Shown here: in pieces, positions 1 to 8,341 of the stretch
Position numbering within the stretch: the first letter of the stretch is position 1
How the letters are laid out: each line of letters opens with the position of its first letter
Origin: Bacillus sanguinis
GTDB taxonomy: Bacteria; Bacillota; Bacilli; Bacillales; Bacillaceae_G
DNA length: 34,525 nt
Reading direction: 5' to 3'
Assembly (NCBI RefSeq): GCF_018332475.1
Contig: NZ_BOQB01000123.1
Span: forward strand, 1 to 34,525
Notes under the pieces: model-generated
Told to the model about the DNA's origin: nothing
Databases searched by the model: none
Seen by the model: only the letters and a program-made list of their open reading frames with translations
Program-made: the position numbers and the translations under genes

Positions 1-152
1 TCTGATTAAAAATACATTTACAAATCCATTATATTTTTTTACTTTTACATCCTTACTTTATTTACATTAAACAGAATTTCAGTAATATTTTTTAGTACAA
101 CTAAATAAATTGGAACAATTCTAAAAATAAATGAATATTTTTAAAGTACCAA

Positions 153-183
153 TTGACAGCATCATCCAATGTAGTCTACTATA
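153..183 (+). promoter_or_regulatory. Putative sigma-A promoter of feoAB
   Basis: A perfect -35 hexamer TTGACA lies at 153-158. The best -10 candidate is TACTAT at 178-183, with a long 19-bp spacer. It sits just upstream of the palindrome at 192-217 and about 70 bases before feoA. The -35 is clear; the -10 choice is uncertain. Bases 1-150 are AT-rich and I see no gene in them. Confidence 0.5.
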
Positions 184-191
184 TTACTAAC

Positions 192-217
192 AAAAAGTTT
201 ACCTAAGGAAACTTTTT
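192..217. promoter_or_regulatory. DtxR/MntR-like operator palindrome upstream of feoA
   Basis: The core AGTTTACCTAAGGAAACT is flanked by A5 and T5 runs, so nine bases on each side (AAAAAGTTT / AAACTTTTT) are perfectly inverted. The core resembles the TTTGCCTTAAGGAAA type of site known for Bacillus MntR, a metal-dependent DtxR-family repressor. It lies immediately downstream of the probable -10, where a bound repressor would block transcription. I see no classical Fur box (GATAATGATTATC type) between 1 and 254. Metal-dependent repression of feo is inferred; which regulator binds (MntR, another DtxR homologue) is not shown. Confidence 0.5.
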
Positions 218-254
218 AAACTTAAACTAACAATATAGAGATGAGGTAACTTTT

Positions 255-512
255 ATGGTATCGACTAATATAAAACCACTTTCCGAATTTAAGACAGGAG
301 AGTTTGTACAAATTGAGAAGATACAATTAGAAGGAACTATGAAACGACGTTTATTAGATTTAGGATTTATCCCTGGCGCAACGATTAAAGTATTACAACG
401 CAGTCCACTTGGAGATCCGGTCGCTTATCAAGTAAGCAACACAACTATCGCGCTACGCAAGGAAGAAAGTTCCCTTATTTTCGGGGTATTAATAGGAGAT
501 GATTTCAGATGA
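255..512 (+). CDS. feoA: Ferrous iron transport protein A (FeoA)
   Basis: An 85-residue protein of the FeoA family, a small SH3-like beta-barrel that works with the FeoB iron channel at the inner face of the membrane. The family pattern is visible: an N-terminal segment ending in the MKRRLLDLGFIPGATIKVL stretch (about residues 29-47), followed by GDPVAYQV and a C-terminal strand with ALRKEE, typical of FeoA core domains. The length is normal for a stand-alone FeoA. The ATG is preceded by GAGGTAAC with good spacing. Its stop overlaps the start of the downstream FeoB GTPase gene as ATGA, so the two are translationally coupled. A DtxR/MntR-like palindrome upstream suggests metal-dependent repression. 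Confidence 0.93.
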   Translation: MVSTNIKPLSEFKTGEFVQIEKIQLEGTMKRRLLDLGFIPGATIKVLQRSPLGDPVAYQVSNTTIALRKEESSLIFGVLIGDDFR

Positions 513-1231
513 GCAAACATCGCATCGCTTTAGCTGGTAACCCGAATACCGGGAAAAGTACATTATTTAATACTTTAACAGGCTTAAAACAACATACTGG
601 AAACTGGACGGGAAAAACTGTTTTAAAAGCTGAAGGGGAATATGAACATAACAGTAGTAAATATACATTAATAGATTTACCGGGAACTTACTCACTATAT
701 TCAAATTCTGCGGATGAAGAAGTAGCAAGGGATTATATTATATTTGAAAAACCAGAAGTAACTGTAGTTGTTATAGATGCAACTGCTATGGAGAGAAATT
801 TAAATTTAGCACTCCAAGTGATGGAAATGACAAGCAACGTAGTCATTTGTATTAACTTAATTGATGAAGCTGAGAAAAAAGGCATCGTTATTGATGAACA
901 GAAATTAGCAAAATCACTTGGTGTACCTGTAGTTAAAATTTCTGCTCGTAACAGAGTTGGTATCGGTCATTTACTAAGTGTCATTGCCAAAGTAGCAAAC
1001 AAAAAGCTAATTCCAACACCAATTAAAATTTCTTACAGCGAAAAAATCGAAAGTATGATTCAGGAATTAGAACCACAAATTTATAAAGTGTTCGGTGATA
1101 CGTATCCAGCACGTTGGATTGCGTTACGTATATTAGATGGAGATAAAAATTTCTTAACTACACTTCAAAAACATCATAACGAACCACTTGTAAGGGAGGT
1201 CGTAATCAATGGAATCTCACTCAGCCAGTAA
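509..1231 (+). CDS. feoB: FeoB N-terminal half: GTPase (G) domain protein
   Basis: This 240-residue protein matches only the cytoplasmic N-terminal part of FeoB, the GTP-dependent ferrous iron transporter. G1 is GNPNTGKS at residues 10-17, G3 is DLPG at 56-59, and G4 is NLID at 116-119, followed by an ISARNRVG stretch near 143 in the G5 position. Residues from about 175 on form the first part of the helical GDI-like domain. No membrane segment is present. The gene overlaps feoA by 4 nt (ATGA) with GGAG upstream, and overlaps the next gene by 23 nt in a different frame. In most bacteria these halves are a single protein of about 650-770 residues. Here the break falls inside the helical domain. 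The second half has its own good ribosome site, so a working two-subunit FeoB is more likely than a decayed gene. Confidence 0.88.
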   Translation: MSKHRIALAGNPNTGKSTLFNTLTGLKQHTGNWTGKTVLKAEGEYEHNSSKYTLIDLPGTYSLYSNSADEEVARDYIIFEKPEVTVVVIDATAMERNLNLALQVMEMTSNVVICINLIDEAEKKGIVIDEQKLAKSLGVPVVKISARNRVGIGHLLSVIAKVANKKLIPTPIKISYSEKIESMIQELEPQIYKVFGDTYPARWIALRILDGDKNFLTTLQKHHNEPLVREVVINGISLSQ

Positions 1232-2609
1232 AGCTCTTCCATTAGACTATATTATTCAACACGCTCAAACACTTTCAAAAGAAGATATACGAGATGATAT
1301 TGTCGGAGATATTTATCGAACATCTGCAAGCATCTGTAAAGAATCTGTTCAATATACAAATACGGATAAATTATATCGTTCTGAAAAACTAGATAAAATT
1401 TTCACATCCCCGATCTGGGGATTCCCAATTATGCTCGGTATTTTATCTATCATTTTTTATCTTACAATTGCAGGCGCTAACGTACCATCTGATATGATTG
1501 CTGAGTTCTTCGGATGGGCCGAAGGATATTTAACATCTTGGTTCCAGGCAGCTCATGCACCTGAATGGTTACATGGCATTTTAATACTTGGCTTATTCCG
1601 TGGTATCGGTGCTGTTATTAGCGTTATGTTACCACCTATGGCCATCTTTTTCCCTATGTTCGCACTATTGGAAAACTACGGATACTTACCACGCGTTGCG
1701 TTTAATATGGATCGCTTATTCAAACGCTCTGGTGCACACGGCAAACAATCTTTAACAATGGCAATGGGATTCGGTTGTAACGCTGCAGCTATTATGTCAA
1801 CACGTATTATTGAATCGCCACGTGAACGTATGCTTGCAATCTTAACGAACAACTTCGTACCTTGTAACGGTCGCTGGCCTATGTTAATTTTAATGGCTTC
1901 ATTATTTATGGCTGCTGGTTATACAGGTAGTATGCAAACATTAGTTACTGCCGGCGTTGTAGTTGGAATGGTTGTAATTGGTATCGTTATGACATTAACT
2001 GTTTCTTGGGTACTATCCAAAACAGCTTTAAAAGGCGTTCCAACCCACTACACACTTGAGTTACCGCCGTACCGTAAGCCAAAGGTTTGGAATACAATTG
2101 TGCGTGCAACACTCGATAAATCAGTCTATGTTTTAAAACGAGCTGTAGTTGTAGCTGCCCCTGCGGCTGCATTAACTTGGTTACTTGCTAATATTTTCAT
2201 CGGTGACACAAGTCTACTTATGCATTTTGTAAACTTCCTAGATCCATTTGCTAAAATGCTAGGACTTGACGGCTTTATTCTAGCTGCTTTCATTCTTGGA
2301 CTACCAGCGAATGAAATTGTTATCCCAATTTTATTAATGTCTTACTTATCAACCGGGGCTTTAACTGAAATAGATGATTTTAATCAAATTAAAAATTTAT
2401 TCTTAGAAAATGGTTGGACTTGGTTAACAGCGTTAAACACAATGTTGTTCTCACTTCTTCATTTCCCATGTGGAACAACACTGGTTAACATATATAAAGA
2501 AACAAAAAGTGCAAAATGGACATTCTTATCTTTTGCAATCCCTACCGTTATCGCCATTGTTGTGACATTCCTCTCTACACAATTGGTACATTGGTTAGGG
2601 CTTGTATAA
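1209..2609 (+). CDS. FeoB C-terminal half: membrane permease (Gate/nucleoside-recognition) protein
   Basis: This 466-residue polytopic protein carries the FeoB transmembrane region. Residues 1-65 include the end of the helical linker (DKLYRSEKLDKIF, matching the LSDKIDKIL segment of fused FeoB). They are followed by membrane helices with conserved FeoB landmarks: MGFGCNAAAIMSTR, NNFVPCNGRWPML, GLPANEIVIPI and LLHFPCGTTL near the C terminus. The conserved Cys residues are kept. The ATG has the site AAGGGAGG about 8 bases upstream, inside the end of the GTPase gene, which it overlaps by 23 nt. The sum of both products (about 700 residues) equals a normal FeoB. A sequencing or natural frameshift is possible, but the correctly placed ribosome site argues for a genuine second cistron. 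Confidence 0.88.
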   Translation: MESHSASKALPLDYIIQHAQTLSKEDIRDDIVGDIYRTSASICKESVQYTNTDKLYRSEKLDKIFTSPIWGFPIMLGILSIIFYLTIAGANVPSDMIAEFFGWAEGYLTSWFQAAHAPEWLHGILILGLFRGIGAVISVMLPPMAIFFPMFALLENYGYLPRVAFNMDRLFKRSGAHGKQSLTMAMGFGCNAAAIMSTRIIESPRERMLAILTNNFVPCNGRWPMLILMASLFMAAGYTGSMQTLVTAGVVVGMVVIGIVMTLTVSWVLSKTALKGVPTHYTLELPPYRKPKVWNTIVRATLDKSVYVLKRAVVVAAPAAALTWLLANIFIGDTSLLMHFVNFLDPFAKMLGLDGFILAAFILGLPANEIVIPILLMSYLSTGALTEIDDFNQIKNLFLENGWTWLTALNTMLFSLLHFPCGTTLVNIYKETKSAKWTFLSFAIPTVIAIVVTFLSTQLVHWLGLV

Positions 2610-2655
2610 AGCAAAGCATACATAGAAGGTATCCCCTTCACATATGCTTTGCACG

Positions 2656-2690
2656 AAAGAAACCTGAAATCATTCAGGTTTCTTTTTTTG
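2656..2690. terminator. Bidirectional terminator between feo and ger operons
   Basis: A 13-bp perfect stem (AAAGAAACCTGAA / TTCAGGTTTCTTT) with a 4-base loop is followed by a run of T on the plus strand, and by a weaker T-rich tail on the minus strand. It ends feoAB. The TGA stop of the minus-strand 45-codon gene lies across the loop. Confidence 0.85.
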
Positions 2691-2807
2691 CACATCAGTA
2701 TTCCAAGGCTGCGCTCCATACGTTGTGATTCTTTTATGAATGTAGTATATGGTTCCCGGAAGAACTGCCATTAATATCGTGCAACTAATTCCTAATCCAG
2801 TAAACAC
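2670..2807 (-). CDS. Small membrane protein, fourth cistron of the germination operon (45 aa)
   Basis: An open frame of 45 codons starting GTG at 2807. The product begins MFTGLGISC, has one hydrophobic segment (about residues 3-23, rich in I, L, V, G) and then a basic, polar tail (HKRITTYGAQPWN, ending KKKPE). A good ribosome site, AAGGTG, lies 7 bases before the GTG and partly overlaps the stop codon of the gerLC gene, so translation is probably coupled. The gene ends in the loop of the shared terminator, filling the gap exactly. Small fourth D subunits are known for some Bacillus germinant receptors, but those I know of are about 70-80 residues with two membrane segments, so equivalence is inference. 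It could be a minor accessory of the receptor. I recognise no named family. Confidence 0.62.
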   Translation of the reverse strand: MFTGLGISCTILMAVLPGTIYYIHKRITTYGAQPWNTDVQKKKPE

Positions 2808-2818
2808 CTTTCATCACC

Positions 2819-3985
2819 TTAATTCACTCTTTTCGGTAAAGCTGAACCTGAATGTTCAATTGTCGGATTAACATGGACATTAATTTCAGCATCACTAAAG
2901 TAATTTTTACCTTGATCCCAATTCTTACTTATTTTTTCCCACTCTTTATAATTATGTCGCTTATACACTTCCCCTAATTCTAATACATCTACCTTATATT
3001 TTTTTTGAACAAGTGTAATTGATTTTTTAATACTCTTCTCCATTTCATCTGATATATTCTTCTCTAAACGCTTTTCATCCAAAACTTTGTTATGATTACT
3101 AAAGTGTAACTCAGCTAATGTACCTTCCAGGGATAAATGAACATCAAACTTCGGTTTTGTAGCATTTTCCGTAGACACTTGGATCTTTCGGCGCAACTTA
3201 TGGATTTCATATGTAATAAGTTGATTCTTTTTACGAATGGTAAAAAAACCTCCAATTTTTTTACCTATTACATAGTTCAACCCTAATGTTTGTTCTCCAT
3301 TCAAACGTCCCACACACTTATTATCCTTCCCTCGAAACAGTCCTGCCCCGTCCATTTGTACTCCTTGTTTTGTTAGAATGAGAATAGGTAATACAAAGCT
3401 TCGCTTGGAAGTCATCTTTTCCTGTACGTCACCAATTCTTGATGCTTCAATCATTTGAGCATTTTTAGGAGGATGCTCAGCTAACATATCAATATACTGC
3501 GCCGGTAAGTTTTCAGGCTTTGCACTCTGCTTTAAAATCGCCTCTGCATTCTCCTTCGAAACGAACAAACGAATATTTCTTCTCATCTCATGATCGCGAA
3601 TATATAAATCTAACGTATTTTGTAAAACATATGGCTTCGAGAGTAATTCTTCAGAGAAAATAATTACTTGTATATGCGGAAAAAATAATGTACGACTAAT
3701 TTTTTTTGCGATAATCCTTATTTGTTCAAACACACTATCTGCTTTCGCACTTACGTTAATATAATTCTCATTATCTCCAGCCCCTTGCCCACCCTGTTGC
3801 GACAATTTACTTGGAAGTACCATCTGATACGTCCCTTTCATAACTGGATTCGATTGCTTTTCTTTCACAATATCGTAAGCTGCCCCCACTACAAATCCCC
3901 TTTCTTCTATCTCCTCTAACTCAGAACACCCACTCATAAATCCAATTAAAACCATAACCATTACAAGTTTAAGAAGGTGTTTCAT
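2819..3985 (-). CDS. gerLC: Spore germination receptor lipoprotein subunit C (GerAC family, probably GerLC)
   Basis: A 388-residue lipoprotein of the GerAC family, the C subunit of nutrient germinant receptors in the spore inner membrane. The start is placed at ATG 3985 because AAGGA lies 9 bases upstream; the longer frame beginning at 3994 would have no spacer. The leader ([20 protein letters not shown]) gives a lipobox ending at Cys20, with an unusual Met at -3. After the Cys come [18 protein letters not shown], the typical GerAC opening, then the three mixed domains of the family, ending at 388 residues (normal size about 370-410). It overlaps the B subunit gene by 17 nt and is followed by a small coupled gene. 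GerL identity comes from gene neighbourhood as I remember it in the B. cereus group; the family assignment is secure. Confidence 0.88.
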   Translation of the reverse strand: MKHLLKLVMVMVLIGFMSGCSELEEIEERGFVVGAAYDIVKEKQSNPVMKGTYQMVLPSKLSQQGGQGAGDNENYINVSAKADSVFEQIRIIAKKISRTLFFPHIQVIIFSEELLSKPYVLQNTLDLYIRDHEMRRNIRLFVSKENAEAILKQSAKPENLPAQYIDMLAEHPPKNAQMIEASRIGDVQEKMTSKRSFVLPILILTKQGVQMDGAGLFRGKDNKCVGRLNGEQTLGLNYVIGKKIGGFFTIRKKNQLITYEIHKLRRKIQVSTENATKPKFDVHLSLEGTLAELHFSNHNKVLDEKRLEKNISDEMEKSIKKSITLVQKKYKVDVLELGEVYKRHNYKEWEKISKNWDQGKNYFSDAEINVHVNPTIEHSGSALPKRVN

Positions 3986-5093
3986 TTCCACCATTCCTTT
4001 TTTTTATTTTATATACAATTAAGACTAACAAAGGTGCTAACACAACAAACCCCATATCAATCCAAGCTAAATAAGTTCCGTAACTTGATAAAGTATCTAA
4101 ATTACCGGGCAACATATTCACCATAAAAATAATAGGAGCACTTACGAAGATAAAAATATGTTTCTTCACTTTCGGAAACATGGCGCAAAACAATAAAGAT
4201 GCGACGTCATAATACATTGCTGTAGTGTTATAGATAGTAATAATCCAAGTCGTGAAAAAAATTGCATCGAACCTTTCTAAAAACCCTCCACCAATTTCAA
4301 TTTCTTTTCCTAATTCAATTGTTGGATATGTCAATCCACGAGTTGCCATATACGTAAAAACACTAATACAAGTTACATAAATTAAAATGTATGAGAGCAC
4401 ATTTACTATCACTGCTTTTGCAACTGCCATTGGTGCCTTTTTTGCTGCCTTATCATTCAACAACACAGCATAAAACAGAGCTACCTCAAATCCAATAAAT
4501 GTGAATATAGAATTTTTCACCCCAACAGCATATTGACTTACTTCCGTTTGAAAAGCAGGTAATAGATTATTGATTTCCATTAAATTTATATTCAATAAAG
4601 AAAGCAGTACTATCGCAATTAAAACAATAGGTAAAAACAGAACATTTAATCTTAATAAAGCTGCTCTCGATCCTGCTATTCCATAAACAACAACTAATAA
4701 GAAGAAGAAGGATAGTAGCTGTACCGGCGTATCACTAAATAAATACGTTTGCGAAATTATGGCAATCATTCGCGATTCATATGCTGTCAAAGCTCCAAAC
4801 GTCAATACTAAAACTATACTAATCGTGTATGCCACCGGCTTTGTCAAATGCGCACTCGTATATTGAACAAAGTTTTGTTTTGGAAATAAAATAGCCACCC
4901 TCGTTACAAACCAGCCTAAAACTGCACATATCAATCCACCCAAAAGCAAAATAATCCAACCATCTGAAAATAAAGTTTGGTTAGCAATATCCCTTGGCAT
5001 AGATAATGCGCCTATACCAATAATGGTCGATGATACCGCAAACCCAATTTCCCGAGATCCAATTTCTTCATCGCCATACTCAAATGGTTTCAA
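3969..5093 (-). CDS. gerLB: Spore germination receptor permease subunit B (GerAB family, probably GerLB)
   Basis: A 374-residue polytopic protein of the GerAB/endospore germination permease family, part of the APC transporter superfamily, thought to bind germinants in the spore inner membrane. About ten hydrophobic segments are visible. The opening ([28 protein letters not shown]) has the family's first broken helix with its GxGxLxxP-type turn. The start is TTG at 5093, directly after the TAA of the A subunit gene; AAAGGAG lies 9 bases upstream inside that gene and supports it. The B gene overlaps the C gene at its end. Order A-B-C is the standard germination operon arrangement. The ligand cannot be told from sequence; GerL in this group has been linked to amino acid germinants. 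Confidence 0.88.
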   Translation of the reverse strand: MKPFEYGDEEIGSREIGFAVSSTIIGIGALSMPRDIANQTLFSDGWIILLLGGLICAVLGWFVTRVAILFPKQNFVQYTSAHLTKPVAYTISIVLVLTFGALTAYESRMIAIISQTYLFSDTPVQLLSFFFLLVVVYGIAGSRAALLRLNVLFLPIVLIAIVLLSLLNINLMEINNLLPAFQTEVSQYAVGVKNSIFTFIGFEVALFYAVLLNDKAAKKAPMAVAKAVIVNVLSYILIYVTCISVFTYMATRGLTYPTIELGKEIEIGGGFLERFDAIFFTTWIITIYNTTAMYYDVASLLFCAMFPKVKKHIFIFVSAPIIFMVNMLPGNLDTLSSYGTYLAWIDMGFVVLAPLLVLIVYKIKKRNGGNETPS

Positions 5094-6572
5094 TTATTTT
5101 CGCTCCTTTGGACGTATTGTAGAATCTTTTGTTTGCAAGTACTCCGGTCTCTCTTCCAACATTGATTTTGGCAAACGGATAATTTCTTCTTTCCAATCTT
5201 TATAAAATGCAGGAGCAATTGGAGTTGTATACGGCACACCAACGCTCGTTAAATTTGTAATATGAACAGCAAGTGCAATAAGTGCTAAAATAATTCCATA
5301 CAAACCAAAAGCAGTCGCCGCTAACACAAAGACGAAAAGTAAAATCCGAAACGTAATCGTAATGCTATATACAGGGAGAGAAAAGGTAGCAATAGCTGTA
5401 ACCGCAATAATAATAACTAAAAACGGATTTACAATTCCTGCGTTCACCGCCGCTTCTCCGATTACAAGACCACCTACAATCCCAATTGTTTGCCCCATCG
5501 GTTTCGGTAACCTAATTCCCGCTTCTCGTATTAACTCCATCGTTAATGCCATCATTAACGTTTCTATATAAGCAGGAAACGGAACACCTTCCCTTGCGCC
5601 AGCAATTGAATAAGCAAGTTTAGAAGGAATAAGCCCTTGGTGATATGATACGAGAGCTACATACATCGCTGGCATTAACACTGCAACTATACCAGAACCC
5701 ATCCGCAAAATTCTTAATAAAGTCCCAATTACCCAGCGCTCATAATGATCTTCCACAGATTGAAAAATATCAACAAATACTAGCGGAGCTATAAGGGCGA
5801 ACGGTGATCCATCTACCAAAATAGCCGCTTTTCCTTTTGCTAATGAGGCCACAATATTATCAGGCCTTTCCGTATTCAAAAACTGTGGAAACGGCGACAA
5901 ATTATTATCTTGAATTAATTGCTCAATCGTACCCGTCTCAAAAACGACATCTGTCACTATGGATTGAAGACGCCGATCTAGCTCTTTTACAATGTAAGGA
6001 TTGATAATGTCTTCTATATATACTAACGTCACTTCTTTTTGGGATCTCTTCCCCATAATATAAGATTGAAACCTCAGCTTTGGGTCACGTAAACTACGGC
6101 GAATTAACATTTTATTCACGTTAATATCTTCATTTAATCCAATCCTCGGTCCACGTATTAAATCTTCTGTTACTGGCGATTCCAAGCTTCTTTTTTCCCA
6201 AGCTCTACTATTAATCACGATAGCGGTTTGAATATTATCAATTAATATAACCGTATCTCCCGCTAAAATCGCATTTATAATATCCGGAAACGTTGTCTTC
6301 TTACCAACTTCCGCAATAGAAATAAAACGATCTAATAACGTCTGAATGATAGCTGCTTCTTTTTGTACTTCTTCATATTGAAGTGTACGAACGACATATT
6401 TATAAACATTATCCTTATCTGTTAACCCACATAAAAAAATAACAGCACAGCGCGTAAAACTACCAGCAAGGGCAACTTCCCTAATCGTTAAATCATTAGG
6501 CGAACCTAACTCATCCCTAATTTCTTTCATAACTTCAAATAAGTTACCTTTTAGCTCTAACAAGTCCCCCAC
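5094..6572 (-). CDS. gerLA: Spore germination receptor subunit A (GerAA family, probably GerLA)
   Basis: A 492-residue GerAA-family protein, the A subunit of nutrient germinant receptors. The N-terminal half (to about residue 270) is a soluble domain with family segments such as RCAVIFLCGLTDKD and ILVDGSPFALIAP. The C-terminal half holds about five membrane helices (YVALVSYHQGLIPSKLAYSI, then MALTMELIREAGIRLPKPMGQ, a strong family signature, then GIVGGLVIGEAAV). The length is typical. The start is taken as GTG 6572 with AAGGA 6 bases before it; a TTG at 6563 with a GGTGGGGG stretch upstream is an alternative. First gene of a four-gene minus-strand operon. Such operons are expressed in the forespore from sigma-G promoters; the upstream 60 bases show only a poor match to that consensus. 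Confidence 0.88.
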   Translation of the reverse strand: MGDLLELKGNLFEVMKEIRDELGSPNDLTIREVALAGSFTRCAVIFLCGLTDKDNVYKYVVRTLQYEEVQKEAAIIQTLLDRFISIAEVGKKTTFPDIINAILAGDTVILIDNIQTAIVINSRAWEKRSLESPVTEDLIRGPRIGLNEDINVNKMLIRRSLRDPKLRFQSYIMGKRSQKEVTLVYIEDIINPYIVKELDRRLQSIVTDVVFETGTIEQLIQDNNLSPFPQFLNTERPDNIVASLAKGKAAILVDGSPFALIAPLVFVDIFQSVEDHYERWVIGTLLRILRMGSGIVAVLMPAMYVALVSYHQGLIPSKLAYSIAGAREGVPFPAYIETLMMALTMELIREAGIRLPKPMGQTIGIVGGLVIGEAAVNAGIVNPFLVIIIAVTAIATFSLPVYSITITFRILLFVFVLAATAFGLYGIILALIALAVHITNLTSVGVPYTTPIAPAFYKDWKEEIIRLPKSMLEERPEYLQTKDSTIRPKERK

Positions 6573-6630
6573 CTAACTTCCTTTTCAACAAGTTTTTAGT
6601 TAGATTCCGCTAATAGAAGAAAATATATAC

Positions 6631-6662
6631 AAAAAAGAGCTATCTCTTTTCAAAGATAGCTC
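6631..6662 (-). terminator. Terminator of the amidohydrolase/symporter operon
   Basis: Stem GAGCTATCT / AGATAGCTC with an 8-base loop, followed on the minus strand by six T. It lies just after the symporter stop and separates that operon from gerLA. Confidence 0.85.
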
Positions 6663-6673
6663 TAGCTCACGGA

Positions 6674-8146
6674 TTACTTTCCTACTATTATATTGTCTGT
6701 TTTTATAGATATATTTTTTGTGAATCCACTAACGATAAACATCACAATCATATTCATTAACAATGCGACTATACCTACATTTAAATCTTTTATATATTGA
6801 GGGAAACCCGGAAACATCGTAGCTATAGTTGAACCAGATAAAGTAATATACGCAACCACTAACAACCCAATCCCCATCCCTGCAATTGCTCCTTGCTTCG
6901 TAATAACTTGACGTGGAAACAAACTACACACAAGGGCCGGGAAAAGTTGCGTCACTATACTATACCCCATTAAAAGAAGTGCCCCTATTGTTTCTCCACC
7001 TTTAAATGTAAACAATACTGCAACAAGTGTTACTACAGGCACAAATAATTTTGCAACTTTCGCAACTTGTCTATCTGAAGCAGATGGGACCATTGTTCGG
7101 TAAATGTTTTTTGCTAACAAAGTAGATGCCGCCATCACAAGCATGGAACCTGGAACTAATGCGGTTAAAACCCCAGCACTACCAATAATCCCAATAAACC
7201 ACGGATCAAAAGTTTGAAGGGCCAGACGGAATAACGAAAGGTCTACATCCCCTCCCTTTAATCCAGGCACTTGCAGTATAGCAGCAAAACCTGCAAAGAA
7301 TACGAAAAGTAAAACTAAAGAATAGAGTGGCATAATGGCCGCATTTTTACGAAATACTTTCTCATTTTTTGCAGAGAAAGCAGAAGCGAATGTATGGGGC
7401 CACATATAGAAACCGAGAGCTGTTAATACAATAGTAGAAACAAACCAAGAAATGCTCATTCCTTCATCAGGTAAAGATAAAAAGCCTGGTTTCGCTGCTT
7501 CTACCGCTTCAAACATCGGCTGAAATCCTCCGTAATAATGATACGGTAAATATATACCTAAAAACATAACGATAAACAGGATCATAATATCCTTTAAAGC
7601 AGCTGTCCAAGCAGAGCCATGTATACCTGAAACCATTACATATATCGTTATAACAATTGCGCCAATCCACACTGCAATAACTGGTGATACCCTTCCGTAA
7701 GACGCTTCCGAAACGATAATTCCTAATCCTTTTAACTGTAAAACAAGGTATGGGATAATCGAAATAACCCCAATGATAGAAACGATAATGCCAAGTGTCT
7801 GACTCTTATATTTCTTCACGAAAAAATCCGGCTGCGAAACGAGATTATGCTCTTTCGCATACTTCCAAATTGGAGGCAATAAAAAGTAAGATAAAATATA
7901 AGCTAGTGCACCATAACCTAAAATATAGAAAGTAGGCGCTCCTTTACTATACGCCCATCCACTTCCGCCTAAAAATGTGAACGTCGTATAAATTTCACCT
8001 GCCATCAGAAGAAAAACAAAAATAGTGCCAAAGCCCCTTCCACCAACTGACCATTGTTCTAAATTCATATCTTTTCCATGTTGTGCCCGAATTCCTAAAA
8101 ATAGTGCGAGAAATAGAAATAAAATAATGATAAGTAATGCGGTCAT
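6674..8146 (-). CDS. Sodium:solute symporter family transporter (YhjB-like)
   Basis: A 490-residue SSS-family protein with about 12-13 membrane segments. Visible signatures include the opening LIIILFLFLALFLGIRA, WSVGGRGFGTIFVFLLMAGEIYT (the conserved first core helix of the family) and the AASTLLAKNIYR segment of the SSS core. It should take up an organic solute with sodium across the plasma membrane. Its start overlaps the stop of the upstream DUF3311 gene as ATGA, with AAAGGGGATG as ribosome site. The pair resembles B. subtilis yhjB/yhjC. The linked amidohydrolase hints at an N-acyl or amide-linked amino acid as substrate, but this is inference; acetate, pantothenate or other acids also belong to this family. 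Confidence 0.85.
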   Translation of the reverse strand: MTALLIIILFLFLALFLGIRAQHGKDMNLEQWSVGGRGFGTIFVFLLMAGEIYTTFTFLGGSGWAYSKGAPTFYILGYGALAYILSYFLLPPIWKYAKEHNLVSQPDFFVKKYKSQTLGIIVSIIGVISIIPYLVLQLKGLGIIVSEASYGRVSPVIAVWIGAIVITIYVMVSGIHGSAWTAALKDIMILFIVMFLGIYLPYHYYGGFQPMFEAVEAAKPGFLSLPDEGMSISWFVSTIVLTALGFYMWPHTFASAFSAKNEKVFRKNAAIMPLYSLVLLFVFFAGFAAILQVPGLKGGDVDLSLFRLALQTFDPWFIGIIGSAGVLTALVPGSMLVMAASTLLAKNIYRTMVPSASDRQVAKVAKLFVPVVTLVAVLFTFKGGETIGALLLMGYSIVTQLFPALVCSLFPRQVITKQGAIAGMGIGLLVVAYITLSGSTIATMFPGFPQYIKDLNVGIVALLMNMIVMFIVSGFTKNISIKTDNIIVGK

Positions 8147-8340
8147 TTTACATCCCCTTTATTAGCAGGATCGAATACGTAAACAATCCCCATACAAAGA
8201 GACGTAATGAGAACCGATAATAATACCCAAAATAATAAAAATGGCATCCCTAATACGTAAGGAGTAACTGAATTAGCAAATACTGGTCCAATAACTAAAC
8301 AAAAAACTGGAATAAGCGCTACTACGTGTATTTTCTTCAT
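8143..8340 (-). CDS. DUF3311 small membrane protein (YhjC-like)
   Basis: A 65-residue protein with two hydrophobic segments (about 5-25 and 30-55) and the family-like central stretch VLGMPFLLFWVLLSV, ending VFDPANKGDVK. DUF3311 proteins are usually encoded directly before an SSS-family symporter, as here, and may be an accessory subunit; the role is not established. The ATG has AAGGAGA upstream, lies one base after the amidohydrolase stop (TGA G ATG), and the gene's own stop overlaps the symporter start, so all three genes are tightly coupled. Confidence 0.85.
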   Translation of the reverse strand: MKKIHVVALIPVFCLVIGPVFANSVTPYVLGMPFLLFWVLLSVLITSLCMGIVYVFDPANKGDVK

Positions 8341-8341
8341 C

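Noticed and set aside
6601-6630. Possible sigma-G promoter for gerLA (GTATA, 18 bp, GAATCTA on the minus strand)
   Set aside because: The -10 agrees with CATnnTA at only about four positions, which is too weak to list although sigma-G control is expected for this operon.
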